Source of the DNA: Gordonia gummivorans
GTDB taxonomy: Bacteria > Actinomycetota > Actinomycetes > Mycobacteriales > Mycobacteriaceae
DNA: 64,000 nt
NCBI RefSeq assembly: GCF_022513585.1
Contig: NZ_JAKWBF010000023.1
Location: forward strand, 32,566-96,565
Direction of reading: 5' to 3'
Part shown: positions 48,601 through 63,600 of the stretch, one piece after another
Numbering within the stretch: the stretch's first letter is position 1
How the letters are laid out: each line of letters begins with the position of its first letter
The notes under the pieces: model-generated
What the model saw: the letters and a program-made list of their open reading frames with translations, nothing else
What the model was told of the DNA's origin: nothing
The model's database searches: none
Program-made: the position numbers and the translations under genes

Positions 48601-51600
48601 CTGACGAACCGAGAGCCAGACCTGCACCAGCGGCGCAAATGCCTGCGAGCGAACCGGATTCACCGCATCGACGACCGCCTCGAAAGGCGTTGAGCTGTGC
48701 GTGAAGGCGGTCAGATCCACCTCGCGTACCCGCGCGAGCAGGTCGTCGAAGGTCTCGTCTGCCCGCACCGCCGTGCGCAGCACCAGAGTGTTGACGAACA
48801 TGCCGATCAGCGGATCGATCGCCTCCTGCCCGCGGCCGGCCACCGGGGTGCCGATCGCCACATCGTCGGTGCCGGCCAGCCGGTACAGCAGCACCGCGAG
48901 GGCGGCGTGGACCACCATGAACGGAGTGGTACCCGAACTCGCGGCCCGCTGGGCGATCCGCTCGGCCAGGTCGGCGTCGATCTCGAAACGCACCTGTGCG
49001 CCCGCCTCCGAGGCGACGGCCGGTCGCGGCCGGTCGCTGGGCAGCTCCAGAACATCCGGCAGTCCGGCGAGGTGTTCGCGCCAGTAAGCCAGTTGAGCCC
49101 CGACCACCGACTGCGGGTCGTCCGGAGCGCCGAGCGCCCGGTGCTGCCAGATCGCGTAGTCGGCGAACTGCAGCGGCAGCGGCCGGTAGCGCGGAGCGGC
49201 ACCGGCAGATCGGGCGGCGTACGCGGTGACCAGGTCCGTCAGCAGCACATCGAGCGACTCCCCGTCGGCGGCGATGTGATGGACCACCACAGCGAGCACC
49301 GCTTCGCCGGTCGCGACGGGCCACAGCCGGACCCGGAGCGGCCATTCCTCGGCGAGGACGAAGCCGCCGGAGACCGCGGCTTCGATGGCTTGCTGCGAGT
49401 CGACCTCGGCCCAATCGAGGTCGTCCTCGACCCGATCCGCGTCGGCGACGATCTGTACCGGCTCGCCGTCGACGAGAGGGAACGTCGTCCGCAGGATCTC
49501 GTGACGTCGGACCAGGTCGACGAACGCCGCGCGCAAGGCGTTCACATCCAGCCCGCCGGACAGGCGCAGGACCGCCGGCAGGTTGTAGGCGGCCGAGGTC
49601 GCATCGAAGCGGTTGATGAACCACATCCGCTGTTGCGCGAACGAGAGGGGGATGGTCGCAGGCCGCGGTCGGGCGGCGACGATCGGCGGGAGCAACGCCT
49701 CTCGGTTCGCCGCCACGGCCGCCAGCCCTCGGATGGTCGGGGCGTCGAAGACGTCCCGCACCGTCACGTCCACTCCCAGGGCCTCGCCGGCGCGTGCGGC
49801 GAGCCGCATCGCCGAGAGCGAATTGCCGCCCAGATCGAAGAACGACTCGGTGACACCGACCTGCTCGACGCCGAGGATGTCGGCGAAGACCTCGGCCAGG
49901 GCCTCCTCGGGCGGGGTCTGAGGTGCCACGTACTCGGCGGTGACCGAAGAGAAATCCGGCGCCGGTAGGGCCTTGCGGTCGAGTTTGCCCGCCGAGTTGA
50001 GGGCGATGTCGTCGAGCACCGTCCACACCGTGGGCACCATGTAACCCGGCAACGCCTGACCCGCGGCCGCCATCACGGCGTCCAGATCAAGGGCGGTACG
50101 CCCACCGGCCAGATAGCCGACCAGGTGCTGTGACCCGCCAGGGCCCTCGACGACGGTGGCGGCCGCGTGCACCACACCGGGCGCGGCGGCGAGCACCGAT
50201 TCGATCTCACCGAGTTCGATGCGCTGACCGCGCAGCTTCACCTGGAAGTCGGTGCGGCCGAGATACTCCAGACGGCCACCGAGGCGACGTACCAGATCTC
50301 CGGTCCGGTAGAGCCGTGCTCCGGCCGGCCCGTACGGATCGGCGACGAAGCGTTCGGCGGTCAGGTCGGCGCGCGCCGCGTAACCGCGAGCCAGCTGCAC
50401 GCCACCCAGGTAGAGTTCGCCGGCCACCCCGTCGGGGACCCGGTGCAAACGACGGTCGAGCACCAGGGCCGAGCTGTTCCACACCGGCAACCCGATCGCG
50501 ACCGAGGCGGCAGCCGGATCGACCTCCTCGATCCGCTCGTAGGTGATCTCCACGGCGGCCTCGGTGGGTCCATAGAGGTTGTAGAACAAGATGCCGGGCA
50601 GGGCTCGCCGCAGGTCGGTGGCCACCGCCGGCGGCAGCGCCTCACCGGTCGTCGAGATGATCCGCACCGACGACATCGCCGCGATCCGCTCCCGGCCCAC
50701 GAGCTCGCAGAACACCGACAGCATCGACGGCACGAAATGCACCATCGTGGCTCGCGAGGACTCGATGACGTCGGCGACATACAGCGGATCCACATGGCCA
50801 CCGGCCTTGAGCACCACCAGCTGGGCACCCACCATCAGCGGCGCGAACAGCTCGGGCACCGAACAGTCGAAGGTGTACGGGGTCTTCTGCAGTACCGCGT
50901 CGGTGTGATCGATCGGCAACTCGTCCAGACCCCAGTCCAGGCGATTGACGACGGCCTCGTGGGTCAGCGTGACACCCTTGGGGCGGCCGGTCGAACCCGA
51001 GGTGAACAAGGTGTAGATGGCATGTTCGACGCGTAGCGGCGCGAGTCGCTCCGCGTCGGTCACCGGTGCGGCATGCTCCCCGATGTCCGCCGAAGCATCC
51101 ACCTCCACGACCGGCACCCCGCCGATCCCGGCCGGCACCTCGCCCGCGGCGACGAGCACAACCCGCACATCGGCGGTGTCGATCATGTACTCCACACGGT
51201 CGGTCGGTGCCGTCGTGTCGATGGGCACGTACTGCCCGCCCGCCGCGACGACTGCATGGATGCCGACCATCATCTCGACCGATCGGTCGATCCAGACCGC
51301 GACCGCCACCTCGGGGCCCACCCCGGCGGCGATCAGCTGTCGTGCCAGGGTGTTCACCCGAGCACCGAACTCCCCGTACGTCACCTCACGGCCCTCGTAG
51401 CGCAGCGCCACAGCCCGCGGTGTGCGGGCCACCTGGGCGGCAACCGCGTCAGCAACGGTGCGCTCGGCGATCGCCACCAGCGGGCCCGTCTCGTCGTCAT
51501 CCGCGGCGACGTCAGTCGCCAACCGCAGGTCGATGTCACCGACCGGCAGGCTCGGCTGGACGGTGACGGCGTGCAGGATGGTGACCAGTCGGGCGCCGAG

Positions 51601-54600
51601 GGTGTCCACCGAACTCCCGTCGAACAGATCCGTCGCGTACTCGACGGAGACCTCCCACGGTTCGTCGTGTGACCCGACGGAAACCTCGAAGGTCAGGTCC
51701 ACCCGAGCGGTTCCGGTCGGCGCCGGCAACGGTTCCACGCTCAGATCCCCGAGCACCGGAGTCAGCGCGGCGCCGGCGGTGCGCTCGTTGAAGAAGACCA
51801 GCACCTGCGTCAGCGGTGCGAAAGCCTCCGAGCGCACCGGGTTGACGGTGTCCACGAGGACCTCGAACGGGAGGTCGGCGTTGGCGAAAGCGTCCAGGTC
51901 GGTGGCACGGACCTCGCCGAGCAGGTCGACGAAGGACTCGTCCCCGTCCACCCTGGTGCGCAACACCAAGGTGTTGACGAACATGCCCACCAGCGGGTCG
52001 AGTTCGGCCTGTCCCCGGCCTGCGACGGAGGTTCCGACCGCGATGTCGTCGCTGCCCGAGAGCCGGGCGAGGACTGCGGCCAGCGCCGCGTGGAAGACCA
52101 TGAACGGGGTCACCGAGTGTGCGGCTGCCAGCTGGTGCACCGCGTCGACCAGTGCGGACGGCACTGTGAACGAGGTCCGGGCCCCACGCTGCGAGGCCAC
52201 CGGCGGACGTGGACGGTCGGTCGGCAACGCCGACACCTCGGGCAGTCCGGCCAGGCGCTCGGCCCAGTAGCGGAGCTGACCACCGAGGACCGACGACGCA
52301 TCGTCGGCGGCACCGAGGACACGATGCTGCCACAGCGCGTAGTCGGCGAACTGCACCGCCAGCGGTGCGAACTCCGGTGCGGCCCCGGCGGCGCGCGCCG
52401 AATACGCCTGGACGAGATCGGTGACCAACGGCCGCAAGGATTCGCCGTCGGACGCGATGTGATGCGTGACGACGGCCAGCACGTATTCGTCGTCAGCGAC
52501 CGGCCACAGCCGCACGCGCAGCGGCCAGTCCGTCGTCACGTCGAAACCGGTCTGCACCGCGTCGATCACGGCGTCGTCACTGTCCACGAGGCGCCAGTCC
52601 AGACGTGTCTCCACGGCGTCGGCCGGGGCGATCACGGCGACGGCCTCACCGTCGACCGCCGGGAAGACGGTGCGCAGCACCTCGTGCCGGATGACCACGT
52701 CCACGACGGCTGCGCGCAACGCGTCCACGTCGAGCCGGCCGTGCAGACGCAGCACCGCCGGAATGTTGTAGGCAGGTGAGACCGCGTCGAACTGGTTGAT
52801 GAACCACATGCGCTGCTGCGCGAACGAGAGCGGAAGCCGGTCGGGCCGCGGTCGAGCCGCGGTGACGCGCTCGAGTCCGGCACCCCGATCACCGACGAGC
52901 TCGACCAGGGACCGTACCGACGGCGCCAGGAACACGTCCCGCACGCCGATGTCGGTTTCCATCGCCGCAGCGGCACGCGCAGCCAGCCGCATCGCCGACA
53001 GCGAGTTGCCGCCCAGGTCGAAGAAGCTCTCGGTGGCCGAGACCCGCTCCACGCCGAGCAACTCGGCGAACAGCGCCGCCATGGTGACCTCGCGGTCTCC
53101 TTCCGGTGCCACGTAGTCGGCTTCGCTGCCGGTGAAGTCCGGCGCCGGCAGCGCCTGCCGGTCGATCTTGCCGGCCGTGTTCAGCGCTATGTCGTCGAGC
53201 ACGGTCCACACGGTGGGCACCATGAAGCCCGGTAGCGATTCGGCGGCGACGATCTTGACCGCCTCCACGTCGATCGGGGCCGGCGCGAGGTAGGCGGCCA
53301 GGTGCTCGACCCCGGCCGGTGAGGACACCACGCGCGCGGCGGCGTGCACCACACTGGGCGCTCGGGTCAGCACCGCCTCCACTTCCCCGAGTTCGAGGCG
53401 CTGGCCGCGGAGCTTGACCTGGAAGTCGGTGCGGCCCAGGTACTCGATCTCACCGCGAGTGGTCCACCGGACCAGGTCTCCTGTGCGGTACAACCGTGAC
53501 CCCGCCGGTCCGTATGGATCGGCGACGAAGCGCTCGGCCGTCAGTGCCGACTGGCGGGAGTAGCCGCGGGCAACCTGGAGACCGCCGACGTACAGCTCGC
53601 CGGGCATTCCGGGCGGCAGCAACCGCAACCGGGAGTCGAGCACGTACCCTTCGGCGCCGTCGATCGGACGGCCGATGGTCACACCGCGGCCCTCCGGGTC
53701 GTAGGTCTGGACGGTGGCGAAGATCGTGGTCTCGGTGGGGCCGTACTGGTTGTGCAGGGTCAGACCCGGCCAGAGCCTGGTGACCGCCTCGGCCACCGCC
53801 GGCGGCAGCGCCTCGCCGCCGGTGTGCAGATGCCGGATGGAGTCACTCCATGCGGGGTCTTCCTCGGCGAGCACCTCAGCCATGACCGCGAGCATCGACG
53901 GCACGATGATCGCCGAGGTGACGCCGCGGCGGGCGACCGTGTCCCGGATGACGAAGGGATCGCGGTGAGTGCCCGGTTCCAGCAGCACCAGCGAGCCGCC
54001 GCACATCGGCGGGCGGATGAATTCGAGCACCGACGGATCGAAGGTGTACTCCAGCACCTGCAAGAAGACGTCGTCCGCGTGGAACGAGTAATACGCCACG
54101 TCAGCCATCACCTCGGCCATCAGCGCCCGGTGCGGCACCGTGACGCCCTTGGGCCGGCCCGTCGATCCTGAGGTGAAGATCGTGTAGGCAGCATTCTCGC
54201 CGTGCACCGGCGAGAGTCGTTCCGCCGGGTCGAGAGCGGGCACGGCATCGGTGTCGAGCGGCCGGTCCGCCGACACCAGGATCACCGGCAGATCCTGCGC
54301 ACGGGCCGTGTCGGCGACGGCCGTCGCCGACGAGTCCGCCGACACCAGCAGCGCCACCGCTCCGGACATTCTCAGCATGTACTCGGCGCGTTCGCCGGGT
54401 ACCGCCACCTCGATCGGTACGTACTGTCCGCCGGCGGCGAGCACAGCGTGGATCGCGACCAGCATCTCCACCGACCTGGGCATCGCGAGCGCCACGGCCA
54501 CGTCCGGGCCCACGCCGGCCGCGATGAGTTCGCGGGCCAGCAGTGCCGTGCGCGCGCCGAGTTCGCGGTAGCTGACCTCTCGCTCACCCAGGATCAGTGC

Positions 54601-57600
54601 CGTCGAGTGGGGTGTCTCCGAGGCCCGATCGATCAGCAGATCGGCCGCAGTCGCCGGGCCCGGCACGGGCACCGGTGGTACCGACCAGCGCCGGACGTCG
54701 GCGGCGGTCGCGTCGTCGAAGAGCTCGAGTTCGCCGATACGGCGGTCGGCGGATGCCGCAACCTGCTGCAGGACCTGCAGGATCACCGACAAGAACACCT
54801 GCACCTGCGCCTGGTCGAAGACCTCTGGCAGGTACTTGATCTTCACGCTCAGCCGGTCACCGGCCAGTGAGGTACCCAGGTTGAGCGGATAGTGGGTGAA
54901 GTCGTCGCCGTCGACGCCGCGGACGTCCAGGCCGAGCGCTGCGGTGTCGGCCTGTGCAAACGAATCGGCGTCCACCGGGTAGGACTCGTGCACGGTCAAC
55001 GTGTCGAACAACATCGGATTCCCGGTGCCCGAAAGGATTTCCGGCAATGTGAGGTGCTGATGATCGAGCACCCTCACCTTGTCGGCCTGCAACCCGCGCA
55101 GGACCTGACCCACCGTCGCGTCCGGATCAACATCGACAACCACCGGCAGAGTGTTGATGAACAGACCCACCATCGCCTCGACGCCGTCGAGATCAGCCGG
55201 TCGACCCGACACCGTCTCGCCAAAGGCCACGACCCGGTTACCGGTCAGCCGGGAGATCAGCACAGCCCACACGAACTGACTCACCGTCGCAACCGTGACA
55301 CCCAGCGAGCGTGCAACCGCTTGCAATTCGGCGGTCAGCTCGGCATCGAGAAGCAGCGACTCGTCACGCGAGAGCACCTCGATCGCCCCACCATGAGCCG
55401 CTGCCACCAGACTCGGCTCCGACACGGGCGAGAGCACCTCACCCCAGACCGCCAGCCCCGCCTCCCTGTCGACACCGGCAATCCGACGAAGATACGCCGC
55501 GAAATCGGCGCGCGGAGTGTACGGCTCACCCGTGGCGTAGATGGCCATCAGATCGGCCAGCATCAGCGGACCCGACCAACCATCCAAGATGATGTGGTGA
55601 TTGGTCACCACCAGCGTCGCAGAGGCGGCCTGACGCACCAACACGAACCGCAGCAGCGGCGGCACCGCGAGATCGAACGGCGTCAACCGCTCCCCCTGCG
55701 CGATCTCGGCCAGCCGCGCCGCAGCGGTCTCGTCATCGACATCGCCGAGATCGATCACCGACCACGGCAGGCAAACCGTCGCCGGCACCACCGTCACGAT
55801 CGCACCGTTCTCGGTCGCCACAAAACCCGAACGCAGCACCTCGTGATGGCTCAGCAACCGCTGACCCGCCTCGTGCAGGCGTTCGACGTCGACGTCGGCG
55901 CCGAGGGCAACCTGCACCTGCGTGATGTAGACATCCACCGCGTCGTCGAGACCGGCGGCCAGCTGCGACTGGAAGTACAACCCGCCCTGTAGCGGTGACA
56001 ACGGCCAGATCGCCGCGCCCGGATACTGCTGCGCAAGCCGGTCGAGATCGACCTGACGCAGGTCGACGCCGGGCACGTCGGACGGCGAGAGGCCCACCTC
56101 TGTGCCGATTCCCGCGATCACCGTCAGCTCTCGTGCCCACCGCATCAGCAGGTCGTCGATAGCAGCATCGTCGAATACGTTCTCGCCGAACGTGACCGAC
56201 GTCGACAGTTGACGACGACCGTCGATCAGCACTCCGCTGACGGTCGCGGTCAGCAGTGCCTGTATCGCCATGCCACCGTTGGGCGACGCCCCGAGGCCCG
56301 GTCCACCGGCCGGTCCGAACGGCAGCGACGCCGCGCCGGTCTCGGACTCCCCGGCCCCGCCCGCACCGAAGTAGTTGAACACGATCGACGGCAACGGTCG
56401 GTCCGAGAGTTCGGTGTCTCCCCGATAACGCAGCCATCCGAAACCGAGGCCCGAGGTCGGCTGCGCGAGACGCTCTTCCTTCGCGGCCTTGACCGCGTGC
56501 ACAGCATCGTCGGCCGGGTCGAGATTCATCGGCGTGATCGTCGTGAACCACCCTACCGAACGGGACAGATCGGCGCGAACCGGCGTCGGCCCCTGCTCGA
56601 GAACCTCTTCGTAGCGTCCGTGTCCTTCGAGGAGCACCGAGACCGGTGCGTCGTCGTCGATGCCGCGGTCCTGCTGCCAGGAGCGCACCGCCCGGGCCAG
56701 ACCGGCGAGAAGCACGTCGTTCACGTTGCCGCCGAAAGCTTCCGGCACGGTGGTGAGAATCTGTTCGGTCACCACCGGATCCACGAGGTTGCCGCGACTG
56801 CGTGCGGTGCGCATGCGGTCGCGGTCCCGGTCGAGTTGCGCACCGAGATCGGTTGGCTGGGGCCGAACTCGTGCCGACCAAAACGCGACTTCGTCGCGGA
56901 AGTCCCCTACCCGTTCGACCAGCTCGTGGTTCCACGCACGCTGCGAGGCGGTCGTCGCACGCACATGCAGCCGATGTCCGGCGGACCGCTGGGCCCACAC
57001 GGTGATCAGGTCCTCGACGAGGATCTGCCAGGACACCGCATCGACGCCGAGGTGGTGGATCACCACCACGATCCGGCCGACACCGTTGGCATCGGTGACC
57101 AGCGCGGTCTGCACGAGCGCACCCCTGGCCGGATCGAGACGGCCCGCAGCCACCGCGTGGGCGGCGGCGAGGTCGCCGTCGAATTCGGCTGTGCCAACCA
57201 TTGCCGAGGACTCGTGGACCGAGATCGCCGCGGCGGCATCGAACTCACCGCCGGCATACATCCTGTACTCACCGGTGCCCTCGGCCGACAGGGTGGCGCG
57301 CAGCATCGGATGTGCCGTCACCACCACGTCCAGAACTTCGGCGAGATCGCCGGCCGTCAGGGCAGCTGGCGCCGCGAGCACCATCGACTGCGAATAGTCC
57401 GCGAAATCGCTTGCAGTGTCCGAGTATTCGAGCATCCAGGACACCACCGGGGAGAGCTCGACCTGACCGACCGCACCGCCGGGGAGCTCGGCGAGCTCGG
57501 GCAGCGCAGTATGCGCATCACCCAGGGCGGCGGCAATCGCACGCACCGTGCGGTGCTCGAAGATCTGCCTGGGACTCAACGCATGACCGGCCGCGCGCAT

Positions 57601-60600
57601 CGCCGAGGCGAGCTGGATGGACATGATCGAGTCGCCGCCGAGAGCGAAGAAAGACTCGGTCACCGAGACCTTCGGCAGGCCCAGCAGGGCTGCCACGGTG
57701 ACGGCGAGCTGCTCTTCGAGCTCACCCACCGGCGCTTCGTAGTGCGTTCCGAGGGAGCCGAAATCGGGATCGGGCAGAGCACGACGATCGATCTTGCCCG
57801 CACTGTTGAGCGCGAGGTCGTCGACGACCGTCCAGACCGTGGGCACCATGTACCCCGGCAGCGCCGCAGCCACATGTGTTGCGACCGCGTCGAGATCCAC
57901 CGACCCCGGCGACAAGAATGCCACCAGATGATCGGCTCCGGTCGGCGCCTTGGACACCGACACTGCGGCCTTGACCACGCCGGGCGCACCGGCAAGGACG
58001 GCCTCGATTTCACCGAGCTCGATGCGCTGACCTCGCAGTTTGACCTGGAAGTCGGTGCGGCCCAGGTATTCCACCTCACCGGCCGCGTTCCAGCGCACCC
58101 GGTCGCCGGTGCGGTACAGGCGCGAACCCGGTTCACCATAGGGATCGGCCACAAATCGTTCGGCGGTCAGGGCCGGTTGCGACGCGTACCCGCGGGCCAC
58201 CTGGACACCGCCGAGGTACAGCTCGCCGGGCACCCCCACCGGCACCGGACGCAACCGGGCATCGAGGACGAGGGTGGAGGTATTCCACACCGGCGCACCG
58301 ATGCTCACCACATCGGGGGCCGCAGACACGTCGGCCCAGGAAACCTCCACGGCAGCCTCGGTCGGACCGAACAGGTTGTGGATTCCCACCTCGTCGGGAA
58401 GCACCGATCGCGCCTTGGCGACGAGCGCCGGCGGGAGCGCCTCACCGGAGGCGAACACCCACTTGAGGCTGTCGAGCGCAGCGATGCGCGTCGGGTCGAC
58501 GACGTCGAGGAAGACCGACAGCATCGAGGGCACGAAGTGCACCGAGGTTGCCGCCGACTCCTCCAACAGACCGATCAGATACTCCGGATCGGCGTGTCCG
58601 CCCGGGCGGGCCAGCACAACGGTGGCACCGGACATCAGCGGACCGAAGATCTCCGGCACCGAGACATCGAAGGTGTACGGGGTCTTTTGAACGATCCGGT
58701 CGCCGCGGGACCAGCCGAAGGTGGCAAAGCCCCAGGCCAACCGGTTGAGTACAGCACGATGAGAGACCGTCACGCCCTTGGGACGTCCCGTCGATCCCGA
58801 GGTGAACAGCGTGTAGGCGGCGTGATCGTCCGACAGCGGCGCACGACGCTCGGCGTCGGTCACAGCGGCCACGGTCAGATCTACCTCGCCCGAGGCATCC
58901 ACGGCATGCAGTCTCACGCCGTCGGGTAGTTCGGCAACGGCAGTCGGCAGCGAGCCGGCAGCAACCAGCACCGTCTGCACCGCCGCGGTCTCCAGCATGT
59001 ACCGCACCCGATCGCCGGGCGCAGCCGTGTCGATCGGCACGTACTGACCACCCGCGGCCGACACTGAGTGAATGGCGACCATCATCTCGATGCTGCGGTC
59101 GATACACACACCGACCGCGACGTCGGGGCCGACGCCGGAGGCGATGAGCGTGCGGGCCAGGGTGCTCACCCGGGCCGCGAACTCCGCGTAGGAGACCTCA
59201 CGATTGTCGAGGCGCACCGCGACCCGCTTCGGGGAGCGCTGCACCTGGGCGGCGATGGCCGCCGGCACGGTGTTTACCGAAACCGGACACGCTTCGCCGA
59301 ACGATGTGGCGAGCACCTGCGCCCGCTGCTCGTCGGTCAGCAGGGTCGGGTCACCGACAGCCGAGTCGGGTTCGGCGGTGAGATCGTCGAGCAACCGCAC
59401 GAAGGTCTGCGCCATGCCGACCACGGTGCGCTCGTCGAAAAGATCGGCAGCGTAGGTGATGGTGCCGGTCCAGTCACCCTCACCGCCGGCCGTCTGACTG
59501 AGGGTGATGGTGAGGTCGCGCTGAGCTGCCACCTCGGGCCGCTCGACACCCTCGATCTCCAGCCCCTCGATCTGCACCGACACTCCCTCGAGAGAAGCGG
59601 CGGGGTTGAACGAGAGCAGCACCTGGGCCAGCGGCTCGAAGGCCTGTGAACGCTCGGGTGCGAGTGCGTCGACCAGGGTCTCGAACGGCACGTCCGCATG
59701 GGCGTATGCGTCCATGTCGACGGCGCGAACCTGTTCGAGCAGTTCGGCGAAGGGCATCGCCGGATTCACCTGAGCACGCAGCACCAGCGAGTTGACGAAC
59801 ATGCCGACCACCGGATCGAGGACGCGTTGACCGCGGCCGGCAATGGGTGTGGCGACGGCGATGTCGTCGGTGCCCGACAGTCGAGCCAGCAACACCGACA
59901 GTGCGGCGTGGACGACCATGAACGGCGTCATGTCGAAGGCGGTCGCGGTCAGGACGGTCTGGCCGGCGACCGACGCCGGGACGGTGAACTCGATGATTCC
60001 GCCGCGGCTGGATGCCACCTGCGGCCGCGGCCGGTCCGCGGGTAGTTCCAAGACGTCCGGCAGGCCGGCCAGGGCGGTCCGCCAGTAGTCGAGCTGGCGA
60101 CCGACCACCGAGTCGGGATCGTCGGGCGATCCCAGGGTCCGATGCTGCCACAGTGCGAAGTCGGCGAATTGCACAGGCATCGGCTCGAACTCGGGTGTAC
60201 GACCGTCCCCTCGTGCCGCGTAGGCACTGAGCAGATCGTTGAGCAGCGGCCCGGTCGACTCACCGTCGGCGGCGATGTGATGCAGGATCACCGCCAGAAC
60301 CGCAGTGTCCTCGTCTTGGCGCCACAGCCGCACGCGCACCGGTGTTTGCACGGTCAGGTCGAATCCCGAGTCGACGGCACCGACGATGTCCTCGAGCGAG
60401 TCAACGATGCCCCAGTCGATATGCTCGGCAACGGTTTCCGCGGCTGCGATGAGCTGTCGTGCGCCGCCCGCAGCCTCCGGGAAGGTGGTGCGCAGAACCT
60501 CGTGACGGGTCACCACGTCGACGAATGCGGCGCGCAACGCGACCTCGTCGAGGGTGCCGGTGAGCCGAAGAACGGTCGGCACGTTGTAGGCTGCCGACTC

Positions 60601-63600
60601 TGGGTCGATCCGGTTCAGAACCCAGATGCGTTGCTGCGCAAAGGACAGCGGAATGCGCTCCGGCCGCGGGGACACCGCGGTGATCGGCGCCGCTGCCGGA
60701 CTCTTGCCCGCAGCCAGCGTCACCAGCGAGCGAACCGTGGAGGCGTCGAAGAAGTCACGCACCGACAACTCGGCATCGAGCACTTCACCGGCACGCGCGA
60801 CCACTCGCATCGCCGAGAGCGAGTTACCACCGAGATCAAAGAACGACTCAATCACCGATACCCGGTCCACACCGAGGATCTCGGCGAACACCTGCGCGAC
60901 AGCGGCTTCGCGCTCACCCACAGGAGATACGTACTCCGCCTGCGCTCCCCCGAAATCGGGTTCGGGCAGCGCTCGCCGGTCGATCTTGCCCGCGCTGTTG
61001 AGAGCCAGATCTTCCACGAGCGTCCACGCCGTCGGCACCATGTAACCCGGCAGTGCCGCAGTTACATGAGTACGCAGCTCATCCACGTTCACCGTGGCCG
61101 GCGACACGAACGCCACCAACTGCTCACCGCCACCCGGAGCCGAGGCAACTGTCACCGCAGCCTTGACCACGCCCGGCCCGCCGGCCAGCACCGCCTCGAT
61201 CTCACCCAGCTCGACGCGCTGACCACGCAGCTTCACCTGGAAATCGGTGCGCCCCAGATACTGGAGCCGGCCGTCATAATTCCACCGAACCAGGTCGCCG
61301 GTGCGGTACAACCGCGAACCCGCAGGTCCGAATGGATCAGCGACAAAACGTTCGGCAGTCAGATCCGTGCGGCCGACGTACCCGAGCGAAACCTGAGCTC
61401 CTCCGACGTAGAGTTCACCCACCACGCCTGCCGGCACCATCTGTAGCCGTGCATCCAAGACGTATGCGGAGCTTCCGGCAACAGGCACACCGATCGGAAT
61501 AATCGGTGCACCATCGTCCAGTTCCGCGATCGTCGAATAGATGGTGGTCTCGGTAGGACCATACTGGTTGTACAGCTTCATGCTCGGCCACGCACGGTAC
61601 AGGCGATCAGCCAGCGCCGGCGACAAAGCCTCACCACCGGTCGGCACATAGCGCAACGAACGTGCCCAGTCCCCGTTGTCCTCGCCGACGACGTCGAGCA
61701 TCACCGCGAGCATCGACGGAACCAGGGTGACCACCGTCACCCCATGCCGTTCGACCAGGGCGCTGATCGCCTTCGGCTCCGTCCGGAGCTCGTCGCCGGG
61801 TATCACCAGAGCGGCACCGCTGACGACGCCGCGGAAGAATTCCAGGACCGAGGGGTCGAAGGTATAGCTGAGAACCTGCAGTTGCCTATCGTCTGGCGTG
61901 AACCGGTAATTCTGCTGGTCGAAGGCCAGCAGCGCCCAAACCGACCCGTGTGACACCGCGACGCCCTTGGGCAGACCTGTCGATCCAGATGTGAAGATGA
62001 TGTAGGCGGTGTGGTCAGGACGAACCGGAGACCTCCGGTCAGCGTTCGTGACCGGTCGATTATCGATCGACGTGGCGTCGAAGTCGGCAACCACGATGAG
62101 TAGTTCTTCCTCGCGGGCCGCCTCGATCACCGCCGAATCCGTATCGGCCACGGTCGTGACCACGATCTGCGCGGCGGAAAGCTCTATGATGTGGCGCGCC
62201 CGTTCGATCGGGGTATCTGTCGCGAGCGGGACGTAGGCGGCGCCGGTAGCTATGACTGCCTGCACCGCAAGCACCTGCTCGAACGACTGGGATGCACACA
62301 CCGCGACGACCGAGCCCGGTCGCGCACCTTCCGCAATCAACTGCCGCGCAAACGCATTGACCCGGCCGGCGAAATCTGCGTGGCTCACCGTGCGGCCGTC
62401 GAAGATCACCGCGGGAGCATCCGTGAATCGCTCACCGGACGACGCTGTCAGATCAGCCAGGTTCGATGCACCGGAACCGGTCAGCGCCAACACATCCGCG
62501 GGACCCGACCACGCCACGAGTTGGTCACGCTCCTGCGCTGCCAACAGATCAATGCTGCCAACCAGAGCCCCCGGGTCGGCGGTCAGTGCATCGAGCAGGC
62601 GCACGAACCGACCGAGCAGGGCGTCAACAGTCTCACTCTCGAAGAGGTCGGTCGCGTACACCACCGACCCGAACCATTCACCCTCGTCCCGGATGTCGAT
62701 GGCGACGAACAGGTCCACATTCGCCCGAGGTGACAGGTCCTCGATCGGGGCCACACGCAAGCCGCCGACATCTGCGTCGTCGCCGAGGTTTGCGTCGGCG
62801 CTTGCCTGGCTCACGCTCAGCCACACCTGTGTCAACGGTGCGAACGCCTCGCTCCGCACCGGATTCACCGCGTCGACAACGGATTCAAAGGGTGCGACCC
62901 CATGCTCGAAAGCACCGAGATCGACGCCGCGGACGACCTCGACGAGATCGCCGAACGAGGCACCGCTGTCCACCTTCGTCCGCAACACCAGGGTGTTGAC
63001 GAACATACCGACGAGCCGATCCAGCACATCTTGACCACGCCCGGCCAGCGGAGTCCCGATCGAGATGTCGTCGGTCCCGGACATGCGTGCCAGCAATGCC
63101 GCGAGGGCTGCGTGCACCACCATGAACGGAGTCGCGCTCGACTCACGCGCCAGTTCCACCACCCGCCCGGCAACGGCGCCTGGGATCTCGAACGAGATGC
63201 GCCCACCGCTTTGGGAAGCTACTGCCGGCCGCGGCCGGTCACCAGGCAATTCCAGGACATCCGGGGCGCCTGCCAGTTGCTCGGTCCAGTAGTCCAGTTG
63301 TCGGCCCACCACCGATTCCGGATCCTGCGGACTTCCGAGTACCTCGTGCTGCCAGATCGCGAAGTCAGCGATTTGCACCGGCAGCGGCTCGAACTCGGGC
63401 GCGTGCCCGGCGACACGCGCCGCATATGCGGTCACCATGTCGACAACCAGCGGAGTCATCGACTCACCGTCGGCGGCAATGTGATGGACCACCACGGCCA
63501 GCACGTGCTCGTCGGCACCAACCGGCCACAGCCGCACCCGCAGCGGCCACTGCGACGTCACATCGAAGCCGGCTGTCACCGCCGTCTCGACATCAGCTTG